From positions 43,624 to 107,623 of the forward strand of contig SMOI01000100.1 of NCBI GenBank assembly GCA_008000375.1: a stretch of DNA of 64,000 nucleotides. Reading direction: 5' to 3'. Below, piece by piece: positions 42,032 to 53,453 of this stretch; within the stretch, counting starts at the first letter, position 1, and every line of letters starts with the position of its first letter. The position numbers were made by a program, and so were the translations under genes. Under the pieces are notes generated by a model that worked only from the letters and a program-made list of their open reading frames with translations, was not told where the DNA came from and did no database searches. The DNA comes from Poteriospumella lacustris (taxonomy: Eukaryota; Sar; Chrysophyceae; Chromulinales; Dinobryaceae).

Positions 42032-42907
42032 TTTTCAACAGAATATATGATGAAAACCTCGTATTGTGAAGGTGACCCCGATGGTCCGAGAAGCGAAGAA
42101 CCGCGAGAAGGTGGCGGAGAATACTTACCAATCCCAATCGATGAGGCCTGGTCCTGCTGTTCGAAGTTGGCAGTGGGCGACAGGCTGCGACGAGGGAAGG
42201 ACCACAGCGAAGCTGACCTAGCATTTGCATCCGTCGGTCATCGAGAAATGAAAGGCTCCGGACGAAAGGCGTTTCGATTTTGGGAGACGGAGACACACAA
42301 TTTCTTTGTCCGTCGCCGTTGTCGTAGACCAATAGACCAAGCAACATTTCCTGACTCTCGTAAGGAGACTGTGACGCATCTTGGATGATGCACTTCCTGT
42401 TCTGGGATGATGATATGGGACTATGAGCTGTGTCGATCTGTTGCGGTCATCAACAATGAGGAAGAAACATTGTGCATTCATCGGTCCCAAAGCATGATGT
42501 GGTTGATCATCGATCGTTGCCAAATGGGACAGGATTGCTTTGGTGGAAGGACACCAACGGGAACTCGCGAGTTGAGCGAAAAGTGTCCACGAATACAGCA
42601 AATATCGAATTCAACCACCGCACATTCCTTATGGACTTGCGCATCCACAATCGTTGGCAATGCGACTGTCACTGAAACAAACTGCTGTCGCATGTGGTAT
42701 CCTTAAAATGCACCAGAAGAGCACCTAGTAGCAAAAGAGATCTTTGGTACAGGCCATGCCGTCGTCGAGTCAAAGTTGGTCTGAGTCTAAAACCGCAACA
42801 ACAACCCTCAGAGGTGTGCTGGATGGCAATCACTTATAGTCACAGCTGTTCGACGACGATGGTTCAGTCGCCATGCACAGTTGGCAGCCGTCGGTTGGCA
42901 CAGATTG
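42032..42907. other. Intergenic region, eIF3g-B promoter and DDX54 3' flank
   Basis: 42032-42275 belongs to the palindrome arm. 42276-42907 is unique; a 99-codon open frame (42407-42706 plus) has no recognisable features. Confidence 0.4.
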
Positions 42908-45900
42908 CTATCGCTTGCCCTTGCCACCTCCTCCGCCGCCTCGTCCTCCGCCGCCTCGTCCTCCGCCGCCTCGTCCTCCGCCGCCTCGTCCTCCGCCGCC
43001 TCGTCCTCCGCCTCCGCCCCGCCCTGCTGCTGGCGGCAGGCCCTTCTTCTGGCGACGCATGGAGTCCTCGATCTGCCGCCGCTTGCCCTTCTCGGTGTTC
43101 TTCAGCTTCAAGTCCGCGCGCTTCGCGACGAGCTTCTTGATCTGATCTGGACGACGGATCTCGTCCTTCACGTCCATGTTCACGCGCATGTTGGGGCGGC
43201 GGCGCCAGTCCTCGTCGTCCTCCGCGTCGTCGTTGATCTCGCGCTTGCGCTTCTTCTTCCACTCGTCGTACAGTGCGCCCGATGCCTTCGACGAGATCGA
43301 CATGCTCGTCACACCCGCCTCCGACCGCAGCCGCTTCAAGCCCGACTTGCGCGCCTGCGCCATCTCCTCCAGCGTTTGCTACAACGACACACCAACGACA
43401 CGTGAGCACACTCATTCGTAGCCGCGACGACACCGCGCTGGTCCATGCACTCACCTTAACGAACTTGCGCTTCTTCGCGTCCCAGCGCGTCAATTTCTTC
43501 TTCCGCGCCGCATCGGCGTCCTCGCTGTTGAAGTCGATCGCGTGTTGCATGTCGGCGCGCGTGGCGCTGAACGTCTCCGACGATCGAAGGTTGGCCATGG
43601 GCTGCATCGCCTCTTCGGTGTACGTCGCCGACGTGTCCTCCGTGCCGTACGCCATGTAGAAGCGCGGGTCCTGGAAGCCGGCCGCCTGGTCCGTCAGAAA
43701 GTCACCGCCCGATGCTTTGCGCTTCTTCGGTGCCACACCCGCCGCAGCGTCTTCGTCGTCCATCGCGTTGTACGAGATCTGCACGCCCAGCTTCTTCATG
43801 CGGCGGCGCTCCGCCACCGACAGCCGCTTCTTCATCTGGCTCGGCGCCATGTACGCGGCGCTCTCCGCCCACGACACGACGCTGTTCGACGACTGCGGCC
43901 GCTGGCGCAACGCGCCGCCCACACGCCCACGGCGACCGCTCGGCGCAACTTCACCGTCGTCGCTGTCAGCATCGCCATCGCTGTCGTCACCATCGTCCTC
44001 GTCCTCATCGTCCTCGTCGCCCTCGTCGTCCGACGCCCACTGCCCCTCGTCGTCGTCGTCGTCGCCCACCGCGTCGTCGTCGTCGTCGTCGTCGTCAGCT
44101 GCGCGCTCTGCGGCCTCCGCCGACACACTCGCCAAGACCGTTGAGCCCATCTTCTGCAGCGCCGCGTTGTTCTTCACGCGGTTGCGCTCCAAATGCCACG
44201 ATGACGCCTGGCGGAACGAGCGCATCGCATCCGCCGCCTCCGCGTGCCGCCCGCGACCCTGCGCCACGAGTGCCGCCGCATTGGCCGTCGTACCGCCGAT
44301 CTTCGCTGCCGACGACGACAGCGGCAGACAGCCCGTGCCAATGCCCGTCTCGAACACCGTCTGCTGCGGCCGGAACGTCTGCAGCATGCGGATGTACTCC
44401 TGCTTCGCCAAGACGTCGGCGCTGCAGCGCTGCGGGTCACAGCCCATGATCAGCGGGTGCAGCGTCTTCACCAGCTCGTACTTCACCACCTTCTTCGCCG
44501 CCTTGACGCCGTCGTGGTTCGCCTCGGGTCGGTTGCGTCGGTATTGCTTCACCGCGTTCTCCGTCACGCGGAACAGCGCCATGAACTCGTCGTCGTTGTC
44601 CAGCAGTCGCTTCACCGTCTCCGAGTCGCGGTCCAGCACGTCCTGCGGCAACAGACCGGTGTGCACCATCGTCGGGTCCATCTGATCCAGCGTGTACGGC
44701 ACCGGCTGGCTGCCTTTCTTCGCCACCACCACGTGCTTCGCCCAGCTCTTCGCGTCGCGGCGCTTCAGCTTCGCCTCTTCGTCCGCCGAGTCGACGTCGC
44801 TCGCCGCCGCCTCTTCATCGTCCTCGTCGCCGTCGCCGTCGCCGTCGACCTCCGCAGTCGGGACCGCGTCCTCCGTCGACTCCGGACAGCCCGTGTGCAG
44901 CTTCTTGTCGAGGAAGCGGTGCACGTCCATCATGTACGCCATCTCGTCGGGCTCGACGAACGAAAACGCGTAGCCGATGCGGCCCTGACGCGCCGCACGA
45001 CCACATCGGTGCACGAACAGCTTCGGCGTGGGCGGGAAGTGATAGTTGATGACGTTGTTCAACAGCGGCACGTCGATACCGCGCGCCGCCACGTCCGTCA
45101 CGATGAGGAAGCTGATCTCGCCCTGTCGGAACGCCTTCAGGTTGTTCGTGCGCGCGTCCTGGTCCATCGTGCCGTAGACCACCATCGACGACAGCCCCAC
45201 CTTCTGAAACAACGAGTGGATCAACTCTGTGTGATAGCGCGTCGCGGCGAAGATGATCGTCTGCTGGTTCGCGGGGATGATGTTGCGCGCCAGGTAGAGC
45301 AACGCCGCCAGCTTCTCGGTGCTGCGCAGCATGAAGAACGCCATGCGCAGCTCGTCCGACATCTTCACGTCCGTGTCCAACCGAATCAACTGCGGGTCTT
45401 TCAAGCCGGCACGCGAGAACTGCACGATCATCTTCGGCATCGTCGCAGAGAAGAGCAGCGTCTGTCGATCGAGCGGGCACTCGCGAATGATCTCGTTCAG
45501 CTGGTCGGCGAAGCCCATCTCGAACAACCGATCGGCCTCGTCGAACACCAAATACCGCACCCCCTTCAGCTTGAAGGTCTTGATCTCGTGCAGATGGTGA
45601 ATCAACCGACCGGGCGTCGCGACGATGATGTCCGGCTTCGACGACAGCGCGTCGAACTGCGGGTCCATCGCATCGCCGCCCAAAATGCTGATGATGCGCA
45701 AATCGGTGTACTTCGCCATGTCTTTGGCGAACTTGTACGTCTGTTGCGCCAGCTCACGGGTGGGTGCCAGCACCACGCCCCGCACACCCGAGCTCTGGTG
45801 GCTCTTCAGCTTCTGAATCATCGGCAGCAAAAAGACGCACGTCTTGCCGCTACCCGTTCGCGCCATGCATACGATGTCAAGTCCCGATAAAACCGCGGGC

Positions 45901-46025
45901 AACGCCTTGCGCTGCACCGGCGTTGGCACTTTGTATCCCATGTGCAACAGACCTTTGAGGATGTTCTCCTCCAGGCCCATGGACTGGAAACTGCCCATTT
46001 TCACTTTCTTCCCACTCGCATCCAT
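42908..46025 (-). CDS. DDX54: DEAD-box RNA helicase DDX54/Dbp10
   Basis: Nucleolar helicase needed for 60S ribosome biogenesis. 1,013 residues; exon 1 46025-43455, intron 43379-43454 (76 nt), exon 2 43378-42908. Q-motif region at 11-40, ARTGSGKT 55-62, PTRELA 88-93, DEAD 162-165, SAT near 195, and HRCGRAARQGR in the second RecA lobe. A long Asp/Glu-rich region precedes a DBP10-type C-terminal motif (LTRWDAKKRKFV), then the exon 2 part with a Lys/Arg-rich segment and a tail of RGGGG repeats ending GGGKGKR. The DBP10CT match separates it from other DEAD-box proteins. It is head to head with the next gene. Confidence 0.93.
42925..43017 (-). repeat. 15-bp minisatellite coding for RGGGG repeats
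   Basis: Five or more tandem copies of a unit read on the plus strand as CCTCCGCCGCCTCGT, coding for R-G-G-G-G on the minus strand in the DDX54 tail. Copies are nearly perfect at the DNA level, as expected of a slippage-prone array. Confidence 0.85.
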
Positions 46026-46536
46026 CGTTGGGTCTCTTCGTGCGCTTGCTCAATGCTAAGCGACAAAACCAACTGTACAGAAGTGTGAGAGTAGATCAGT
46101 TGTATCGCAATAGTCCGTCGCAGGAGAACGAAGGTTCGCTGCGGAAGGTTGCAGAGCGATTTGGCCGGCGGCGGCGAATGGAGGCGGGGCGGGAGCGGAC
46201 GGACGTCGCCGACCGACGGTGGACAAGAGAGACTGCCCCCAGAATAAAGAGACTCAGAAACTGTGTGAGTCTGGGATCAGTGCAGGTAGTCGTTAGCCGT
46301 CGTCGTGATCGCCAAAAAGGGCAGCAGCGGAGCTCTGAGTCTGCCAACCGTCAACGAAATGAAATGCACGTGAAAAACGGTGACCTCCTAACGAATGGAG
46401 TCATACGCAGAAGGTAATTGAATAGTCAGGGGTGACGTTTGCATGCATTTCACATCGTGAGAGTCAAAGAAAGAAGAGAATCCTCCAGTGCACATCTCGT
46501 TGGCAACGTTGTCTATCTTCAGTACTCACCGATCCA
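46026..46536. promoter_or_regulatory. Divergent intergenic region, DDX54 / 1,206-residue protein
   Basis: 511 bases between head-to-head genes. No coding sequence recognised. The frame of the downstream gene is open back to about 46432, but the start at 46537 is preferred as it begins the structured sequence. Confidence 0.35.
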
Positions 46537-49500
46537 ATGGCAACACTTATTGATCGTTTGGATGACTCCACATTGGAGAAGTTCCAAGTCATGGTGGAAC
46601 GGTTGTCCGTCATTCGCAACGAAAAGATTTGGAAGAGCTTCAAGCTGCGCGACGCAGAGTTCTTGCTGAACGACGTGAAGGACTCATGTCCGCCTCTCTT
46701 CTTGCCCATGATTCGCTTCTACGAGCTGGAAATCCAATGTCTTCGCTGGTCCTTGTGTCCTACCGAGCTGCTTGTGCTCGAAGTGGAAGAGAACTGTCGC
46801 GAGCTGTCGAAGACGCTGCATCAGATTTCGAAGCAACTGCGACACCTGCCGATCACCACCAAAGCCGCCAAAGTCTTCTCCATCGAATATCGACTGATGG
46901 AAGCAGAGGTGTTGATGATTTGCGCAGCCATCGACTTCCAGAAGCGCAACTACATCACGGCGGCGCACACGCTCGTCAAGTCGAACGACCTGTTCATCGA
47001 CCTCGCGCAGACCATCGACGAGATCCGCGGCAAATCCGACGACGTCCTGAAGACCGAGGGCTTCATCAGTCTCTGTCAACGCCATCTACATGGCAAGGGC
47101 CACGTGCCCGAAGAGCTGCTGCAGAACCTGCGTCAGCTGATCGACGAGAAGACAAACGACATCCGCCGCCGACACAGCGACCGCCGTAGCGCCGTTCCCG
47201 AAGAGATTCTCGAGGCGACGCGTAGCCTGCTCCAGCTGAAGCAGCTGTACGCCGACTTGAGTGGCAAGTGGCGCTCGTCGGACGGCCACCAGGAAACCGT
47301 CTTGAAGAAGAAGGCGGCCGGGGCCGACGACGCGTCCGCCGCCGCCACCACCGCCGCGACCGCGCCGCCGTTGAGCCCCCGCCGAACGAAGTCGACGACG
47401 AATCTGTGCGAAACGTCGTCGACGATGCCCACGCGCCACATCGTTGTCCACGCGACGCCTCGGTCGCCCGACTCGGACGACGACGAGGTGCACGTCGAGG
47501 ACGCCGACGACGACGACGACGACGGCGACGGCTGCGACGAGAACCGCTGCGACAACGACTGCTCCTCGTCCGCCAGCACGACGCCGTCGCCGCAGAAGCT
47601 CAAGGCGCGCTTCAACGTGTCGCCGTACAAGCAATCGATGCCGCTGACGCCGCCGCCGCGGTCGCCGAAGCGCCGCGCGGAGTCGCGTTGTTTGGAGGCG
47701 AAGTTCGCCATCGAGTCGCCGCAGAAGGTCGCGGTGCAGTCGGTCACGTCCATTCTGCCGCGAATGTTCTCCTTCGCCAAGTACCTGCCCGGCTACCAGC
47801 AGCAGACGACGCAGCTGAAGCAGATCAGCCAGCGGAAGAAGTCCACCGCCTCCGACGCCTTCGGCAACGCCGCCGCAGCGACGACGGCGGCGGCGGCGGC
47901 AGCGAAAGCGACGCGCCCCCTCGCCACACGCGCGCGACAGTTGTCGCTGCACCGCGACGACACCGACGGCGGTGAGTCCGGAATGGACACGAACGACGAG
48001 GCGGACGAGTACGACGAGGCGAGCCTCGAGATCGACGCGGTCGACTTCCAGGCGCTGCTGAACCACGCCCACGACGACTTCCACGAGCAGCAGCTCGTCA
48101 AGGCGCTGGCGCGCGTCCACTTCGCCATCGCCCTGCGCAACCTCCTCTTCGCGAACAGCCCCAAGCAGCTCAAGTGGATGCTCAACATCCTCAAGCTCGT
48201 GCCCAACGTGACGCAGTCGATCGTGACGCTGTACCAGGTGCACAACTTCGAGGACGGCCGCTGGGGGCCCCTCGCCACGCTCATTCTCCTCAACATGCCC
48301 GCCAGGTACGTGCTCTCTCCCTCTCTCCCTCTCTCTTTCCCGCGTCTGCTGCGTGCGTCGCCTTTGCCTCCGCTTGTGTCCCGGTCTAACGCTGTGTCGC
48401 TGTGTCGCTGTGTCGCTGTGTCTGCGGGGTGCAGCGTGTTGGAGACGGCGATGGCGGAGTGCAACAACGTGTCCATCCACCGCTACCTGCCCATCAACGC
48501 CTGGGACCAGCTGCACCCGCTCATCGAGGCGCAGAGCATGTTGGCCACCTGGACGAGCAAGAATCCGCTGTGGCTGTCGACGGTGGCGCGGTCCGCCTCG
48601 GCGAACATCTGCACGAACTCGATGACGCGCCTCGACTTCTACCGCCGCAGTCTGCTGAGCGAGGACGACACCTTCGCGTCGGGGTCGCCGTACGGGTACT
48701 TCGCCATCACCAACGTCGTGGCGAAGTACTGCGTCAGTCTGGGCCACTGGACGAAGGCGTACAACACGGCGCGGCCGCTGTACACGAGTCCGATGGTCAA
48801 GCGCAACGTGCAGCTCGAGGCGCTGGCGGTGCAAGTGGCGGCGGCGGCGGCGGCCTCGTGCAGCGAGCTCTTCGGCTACCAGAACAAGTACCTGCACCTC
48901 AAGTTCTCCGACCAGATCATCCTCAACTCCGGCGCCGCCGCGCTCGCGGAGGTCGCCGAGAACGGCCGCACGCGACCGTGTCCCGCCACGGGCCACAGCG
49001 CCGTGTCGGCGAACCAGCAGCACTTCCACCCGGGCATCTCGCAGTTCATGGCGGCCTTCTACCCCGGCGGCACGGCGCTGCTGAATGGACCCGGCGCCGT
49101 GGGCCAGGCGCTGTCTGGCGGCATCGTTGGCGGCGGCGGCGTGGCGAAGAGCGGCAGCAGCAGCAGCAGCGGTCTGAAGCCCGTCGACCTGCAGCCGGAG
49201 AACAACCTCCGCGGCCGCCTGCTCTTCTACCACCAACTCGTCGACGTCTCCGACGGCGTCGACCCGTGGAAAGACGACTCCGAGGCGCTGCTGCGCGCTA
49301 CCGGCTTCTGGGCGTGGCTGCTGCCCATCGAGTTCCTGTACCTCGCCTCCATGCGCGAGTCTTTCACCCAGGACGTACGTGTGTCTGTGTCGCCGCCGTG
49401 TGTCCCCGCCGTGTGTCTCACCGCCGCGTGTCTCGTTCATCTGTTGTCTGTTGGCTGTTGGCTGTGTGTGTCCGTAGGCCCTGCACAACCAGATGCTGCA

Positions 49501-50497
49501 GCTCTGCGACAAGGGCGCCATTCTCTTCGCCGACCGCTACCTCCCCGCGCACCTGCACGACCTCAGCGCCGACGAGGCGACGGTCGCTTCGTCGGCCGCC
49601 GACGCGTCGCCCCGCAGCAATCGCCACATCCTCGGCCCGCTGATCCAGGGCATCATCCTCGACAACATGGCCGACGCCGACCCCGCCATGGCCTGTCGCG
49701 CCCTCCTCCTCCTCAAGTACGTGCCCCCGTGTCTCACCTGTGTCTCACCTGTGTCTCACCTGTGTGTCTCACCTGTGTGTGTCTCGTCTGTGTGTCTCGT
49801 CTGTGTGTCTCGTCTGTGTCGTAGGAAGCTCATGATCGTCGAGGAGCACCAACTGTTCACGGGCAAGACCTCGCTGCGGCTGGGCACCGACGACCGCACG
49901 GGCATCATCTCCAACTCGGCCTTCGAGTCGCTCATCCTCGCGACGCCGTCGGCGGCAACGGGCGCCTTCCCGGGACACAGCGCGAAGGACGTGAAGCACG
50001 TCGAGACACAGGCCGCCTTCCGCTGTCTGCGCAAGATCCAGTCGCGTCTCGAGAAGATCAAACAGAAGCTCGAGAAGGCGCCGTCCGGCGACGTCGACGC
50101 GGCGTTGCTCGAAGACGCCGCGCAGTACCTGCTCGACGCGCCGTCGTCGGTGGAGCGCGTCTACGGCGACGTCGTCGTGTTGTGGTGTCTGCTGCGCGGC
50201 TTGATCATGAAGAAGCTCAACCGCATCTGGGAGGCCGTCGTGATGTTCAAGCTGGTGGAGGTCTGCAAGGACATGGCGCCGCGCTGCAAGTTCGCCGTGT
50301 TCGCGGCGTACACGGAGCTGGCGGAGATCATCATGGACTACGAGGTCTGCGAGGAGCCGCTGATCCTCGCGGCCGAGTACCTGAAGCGCGGCTGTGTGAG
50401 TCTGCGCCGCGTCTTCGAGACGGGGTACCTGCCCTACGTCCACGAGTACCGCCGCAAGATGAAGACGCTCGTCGACCGCCTCGAGCAGTCGCGTTGA
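46537..50497 (+). CDS. Large helical protein, possibly IML2/TTC39-like
   Basis: 1,206 residues; exons 46537-48305, 48435-49374, 49478-49716, 49825-50497 with introns of 129, 103 and 108 nt, all GTACGT at the donor and GTGTC-rich inside. Two helical regions flank a long low-complexity acidic and Ser/Ala-rich insert (about residues 255-480). The N-terminal half (WKSFKLRDAEFLLND, YRLMEAEVLMICAAIDF) and the block ANSPKQLKWMLNILKLVP...RWGPLATLILLNMPA recall the arrangement of IML2/TTC39 TPR proteins (lipid droplet or outer mitochondrial), but the match is by feel only. The C-terminus (FAAYTELAEIIMDYEVCEEPLILAAEYLKRG) also looks like TPR helices. Function unassigned. Confidence 0.7.
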
Positions 50498-50843
50498 GCG
50501 CCGCCAGTGCCCCCACCGCGCCCCTCGTCGCTCTGCCCGTCGCTCTGCCCGTCGCTCCGCCAGTCCGTTGCTGTTGTTGTCCCCGTGTCTCTCTCCCTCT
50601 ATCTCTGTGTGTGTGTTTGCCAGTAGTTTCCACCTGTTTCTTTTGGTTGTTTGTTCGTTTGTATCTCGTCGAAGCGGCTGCGGCGGCGCCGCGCGCGCTC
50701 CCCCCGCGGCACTGTGAAAGGCCAGCGGCGGAGCGGCAGCCGGCCCGCGCGCCTCCCCCGGCGGACTCGTCACTTAGTTCTCTATACACAATCGTCTCTC
50801 GTCTACCATACGCCTGCCCGCCCGACCCCCGTCCTCCCGTCCT
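50498..50843. other. 3' flanks of two convergent genes
   Basis: 346 bases between stop codons; includes short tandem CGTCGCTCTGCC-type units near 50525-50560 and a CTCTCTCC/TGTGTG stretch near 50585-50620. No coding sequence. Confidence 0.4.
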
Positions 50844-51845
50844 CTACAGGTACTTCGTGAAGTCGAGCTTCTCTGGGTCCTGATCGGCCGCGACGTGCGA
50901 CGTGACGTCGCCGATGCGCAGCGGCTCGACGGCCTCCGCTTCGATCTGCCGCAGGAAATCGCGGATTTCGCCGCTTTCGACGAAGACCGCCGCGTTTCGA
51001 ATGTCTGGCGATGGATGATTCGCCGGGACGATGCCTTCTAAGAGACCCCGTACGATTTTCTTGCGGCCGTTGGCGAAGGGCGCGTAGTCGAAGTCCTCGC
51101 AGACGGGGCCGCCGCACATGCCGTCGACGAGGACGTTCTTCGTGCGGTACAGCACCTGGTTCGCCGTGCGGCCCATCAACACGCCGGATTCCACGCGTGG
51201 AATCATTAGCCGATCGTCAACGTCCGTGATAGCCTTGGCCTCCACGTTGTGGCCGTGGAAAGTGAGTTCCTGTGGCAGTGGACCGACGCGTCGTCAGGGT
51301 CAGAGGCGGCGTCAGTGCAGATGAACGGCGACTTACGCTGCCTCCCGGCTCGCCCTTCACGATATTCTCATCTACTAAGTCTAAGCGGGTCTCGAAGGCA
51401 TGCTTGAGCTGGTTGCGGAACATGCTCAGCGTCTTTTCTTCGTCTTCGAAGTGCAGCACGGCCAAGTCGCGCGTCGGGTGCAGATACACGTGCGGCAACA
51501 GGTGGCGCTGCGCCACGAACAGGCCGTCTGCATGGCGAGGCTCCATGGTACAGATGATATTCTTCTCGCTCACGCTCTGTAGCCATTCGTCGGGATAGAG
51601 CTTCGGCCACCGGAAGGGCGCCGCCGCATGAGACACCGTCAGCAAATGGTATTTGTAGTTTTGCTGCACGAAAACGCGTTGTACGTGTAAGACAGGTTCA
51701 AATACATGCTATGTGGCCTCTTTACCTTGGGTGTGATCGTTGGAACGATGAAACAAGACGCGCGACAGAGGATCTCGAAGTCCTTCATGCCCAGCTCGGG
51801 CACGCAGAACCAGCTGGAGAACGAAAACGCCAAGTTTCGCTTCAT
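50844..51845 (-). CDS. Trypsin-fold (PA clan) protein with Cys at the nucleophile position
   Basis: 290 residues as called; exons 51845-51726, 51663-51337, 51269-50844, introns of 62 and 67 nt. Motifs fall where a chymotrypsin-like triad is expected: His52 in LLTVSHAAAP, Asp106 in HPTRDLAVLHF (compare DLALL in HtrA), and DGMCGGPV with Cys201 in place of the usual Ser of GxSGGP. Spacings (54 and 95 residues) are close to trypsin's 45 and 93. After Cys201 the chain continues with a typical final strand (IVRGLLEGIVPAN). An upstream exon is possible: a frame ending RWNHNAKG at 51889 would join in frame across a 36-nt GTAAGA...CAG gap, adding up to 73 residues. May be an active cysteine-type peptidase or a pseudo-enzyme. 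Confidence 0.68.
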
Positions 51846-52162
51846 TCCTGGTTACACACAGTTCCCCCCGATTCAGTTCTTACCCTTTGCATTGTGATTC
51901 CATCTCCCATTCATTGCCCACCGCATGATAAACGCTGCGAAAGCGACGTTCGAATGGCCTCGTCGGTGGAGGTGACCGAAGGGACGCGACGACGACGACG
52001 ACGACGCCGACGAAGCTTTCTCGTCGCTTCGGACGTTGATTGCGCGGTAGGACCCGCGTTTACACGAGAGAAGAACACAAACATTGATCAAAGACAGGCC
52101 AATCATGAGAACTATCCCGTTGGAGACGCAGAGAACGACGTAAAAGTACTGAAACGACGACG
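51846..52162. promoter_or_regulatory. Divergent intergenic region, PA-clan protein / acetylesterase
   Basis: 317 bases between head-to-head genes. The left part may contain a further 5' exon of the PA-clan gene (52106-51889 minus), which would leave a very short promoter. A CGA repeat tract lies at 51986-52010. Confidence 0.35.
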
Positions 52163-53422
52163 ATGGCCTCCCTCACACGTCAATGTGCGCAGTTGGCACA
52201 GAAACGTCCCATTGTAGCCACCTTGTGCAGCGTGTTCGTGGTCTTATTGGCCGTTCGCTTGTTCGCTTGGACGGTGCTGGGCTCACGACGCCACGACGAT
52301 AGTCTTCCAGGCCCGCACCAGCTGCAGCAGAACTCACAAGGCAACGTGGTGAACGGTCCGCGGCGAGACGGGGCCGCTCCCGGCAGCGCCATCGCGAACC
52401 ATTGCGCCAAGGACCAGATACCTCTATTCCATTTGCCGGTGGCCTCCGGCGCCAAGTGCCTGGACGGCTCGCAGCCGGCGTTCTACTACCGCCGCAGCCC
52501 CACCGCCGCAACGGCCACCAAGTGGCACGTGCATTTCGAAGGCGGCGGGTGGTGCTGGGACCTGCCCTGGTGCAACAACCGAGCCGACACCAGCTACGGC
52601 TCGTCAAAGTCCTACGCAGCGTGCCTGTCGGCCGCCAGCCTCAACCAGAAGGACATTTTCAGCACCGACCCCGCGCTCAATCCGCCCCTCCACGACTGGC
52701 AAACGGTGCACGTCAAGTACTGCGACGGCACCTCGTACACCGGCAATGCCGTCGCGACGTACAAGGGGCGGAAGCTCTTCTTCAAGGGCCAGGTGAACCG
52801 CGACGCGACGATCAGCTACCTGTTGCAGCAGCTGAACATGCGCAACGCCACCGAAGTCGTCGTCTCGGGCTGCTCGGCGGGCGGCTTGGCCGTCTACATG
52901 GGCCTGGATCACATCGCCGCCATGATTCACGCTGCCAATCCTCGTACAATCGTACGAGGCCTGGCGTTGTCGGGCTTCTTCGCGGACTATTCGGCGCTGG
53001 AGGCGGTGCCGTCGCTGTCGTCGTCGACCGGCGGCGGCGGCGGCGGCGGCGCCAGCAGTTTCCGCGGCAAAGCCGACACCGCCGCGTCGATGGTGTCGTC
53101 CTCGTCGCCGGTGCTGTATCAGACGCGCGACGACGGCATCGTGCAGAACGTGCTGGACTACGCGAACGCGCTGCGCCACGTGTACTCGATGGCGAACATG
53201 TCCGCGGGCGTCCACCGCGACTGCGTGCGCTCCCGCGGCGTCAACTGCGTCTTCGCCAAGACGCTCGCGCCGTTCTTGCAGACGCCCATCTTCTCCATCC
53301 AGCCGCAGTACGACTCCTGGCAGCTGTTGCACGTGCTGAGCAAGAACTTCTCGGCGCAGCAGGGGCAGGACTTCGGCCAGCGGCTGCAGCGCGACATGCG
53401 CCAGGCCTTCGCCCCCTCGGCC

Positions 53423-53453
<31 letters not shown>

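Larger units (their letters stand above)
39502..42275. repeat. Palindrome with 1.2 kb arms carrying two eIF3g genes
   Basis: Left arm 39502-40703 and right arm 41074-42275, each 1,202 bases, inverted and without gaps (coordinate sum 81777 throughout). Where I compared directly, including the whole 86-nt intron and the upstream region, the arms are identical. The 370-base centre is not palindromic except for one 22-base block (40722-40743 versus 41029-41050, CTTGTGGTGCCGATATACCACT), displaced by about five bases from the perfect mirror position. Outer boundaries are abrupt. Confidence 0.93.

Noticed and set aside
39502-42275. Palindrome as a DNA transposon or foldback element
   Set aside because: The arms carry a host translation-factor gene with its intron and promoter, no transposase is present, and I saw no target-site duplication at the outer ends.
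42938-43016. Possible CRISPR-like array (regular short repeats)
   Set aside because: Units are contiguous 15-mers without spacers and code for RGGGG in the DDX54 tail.
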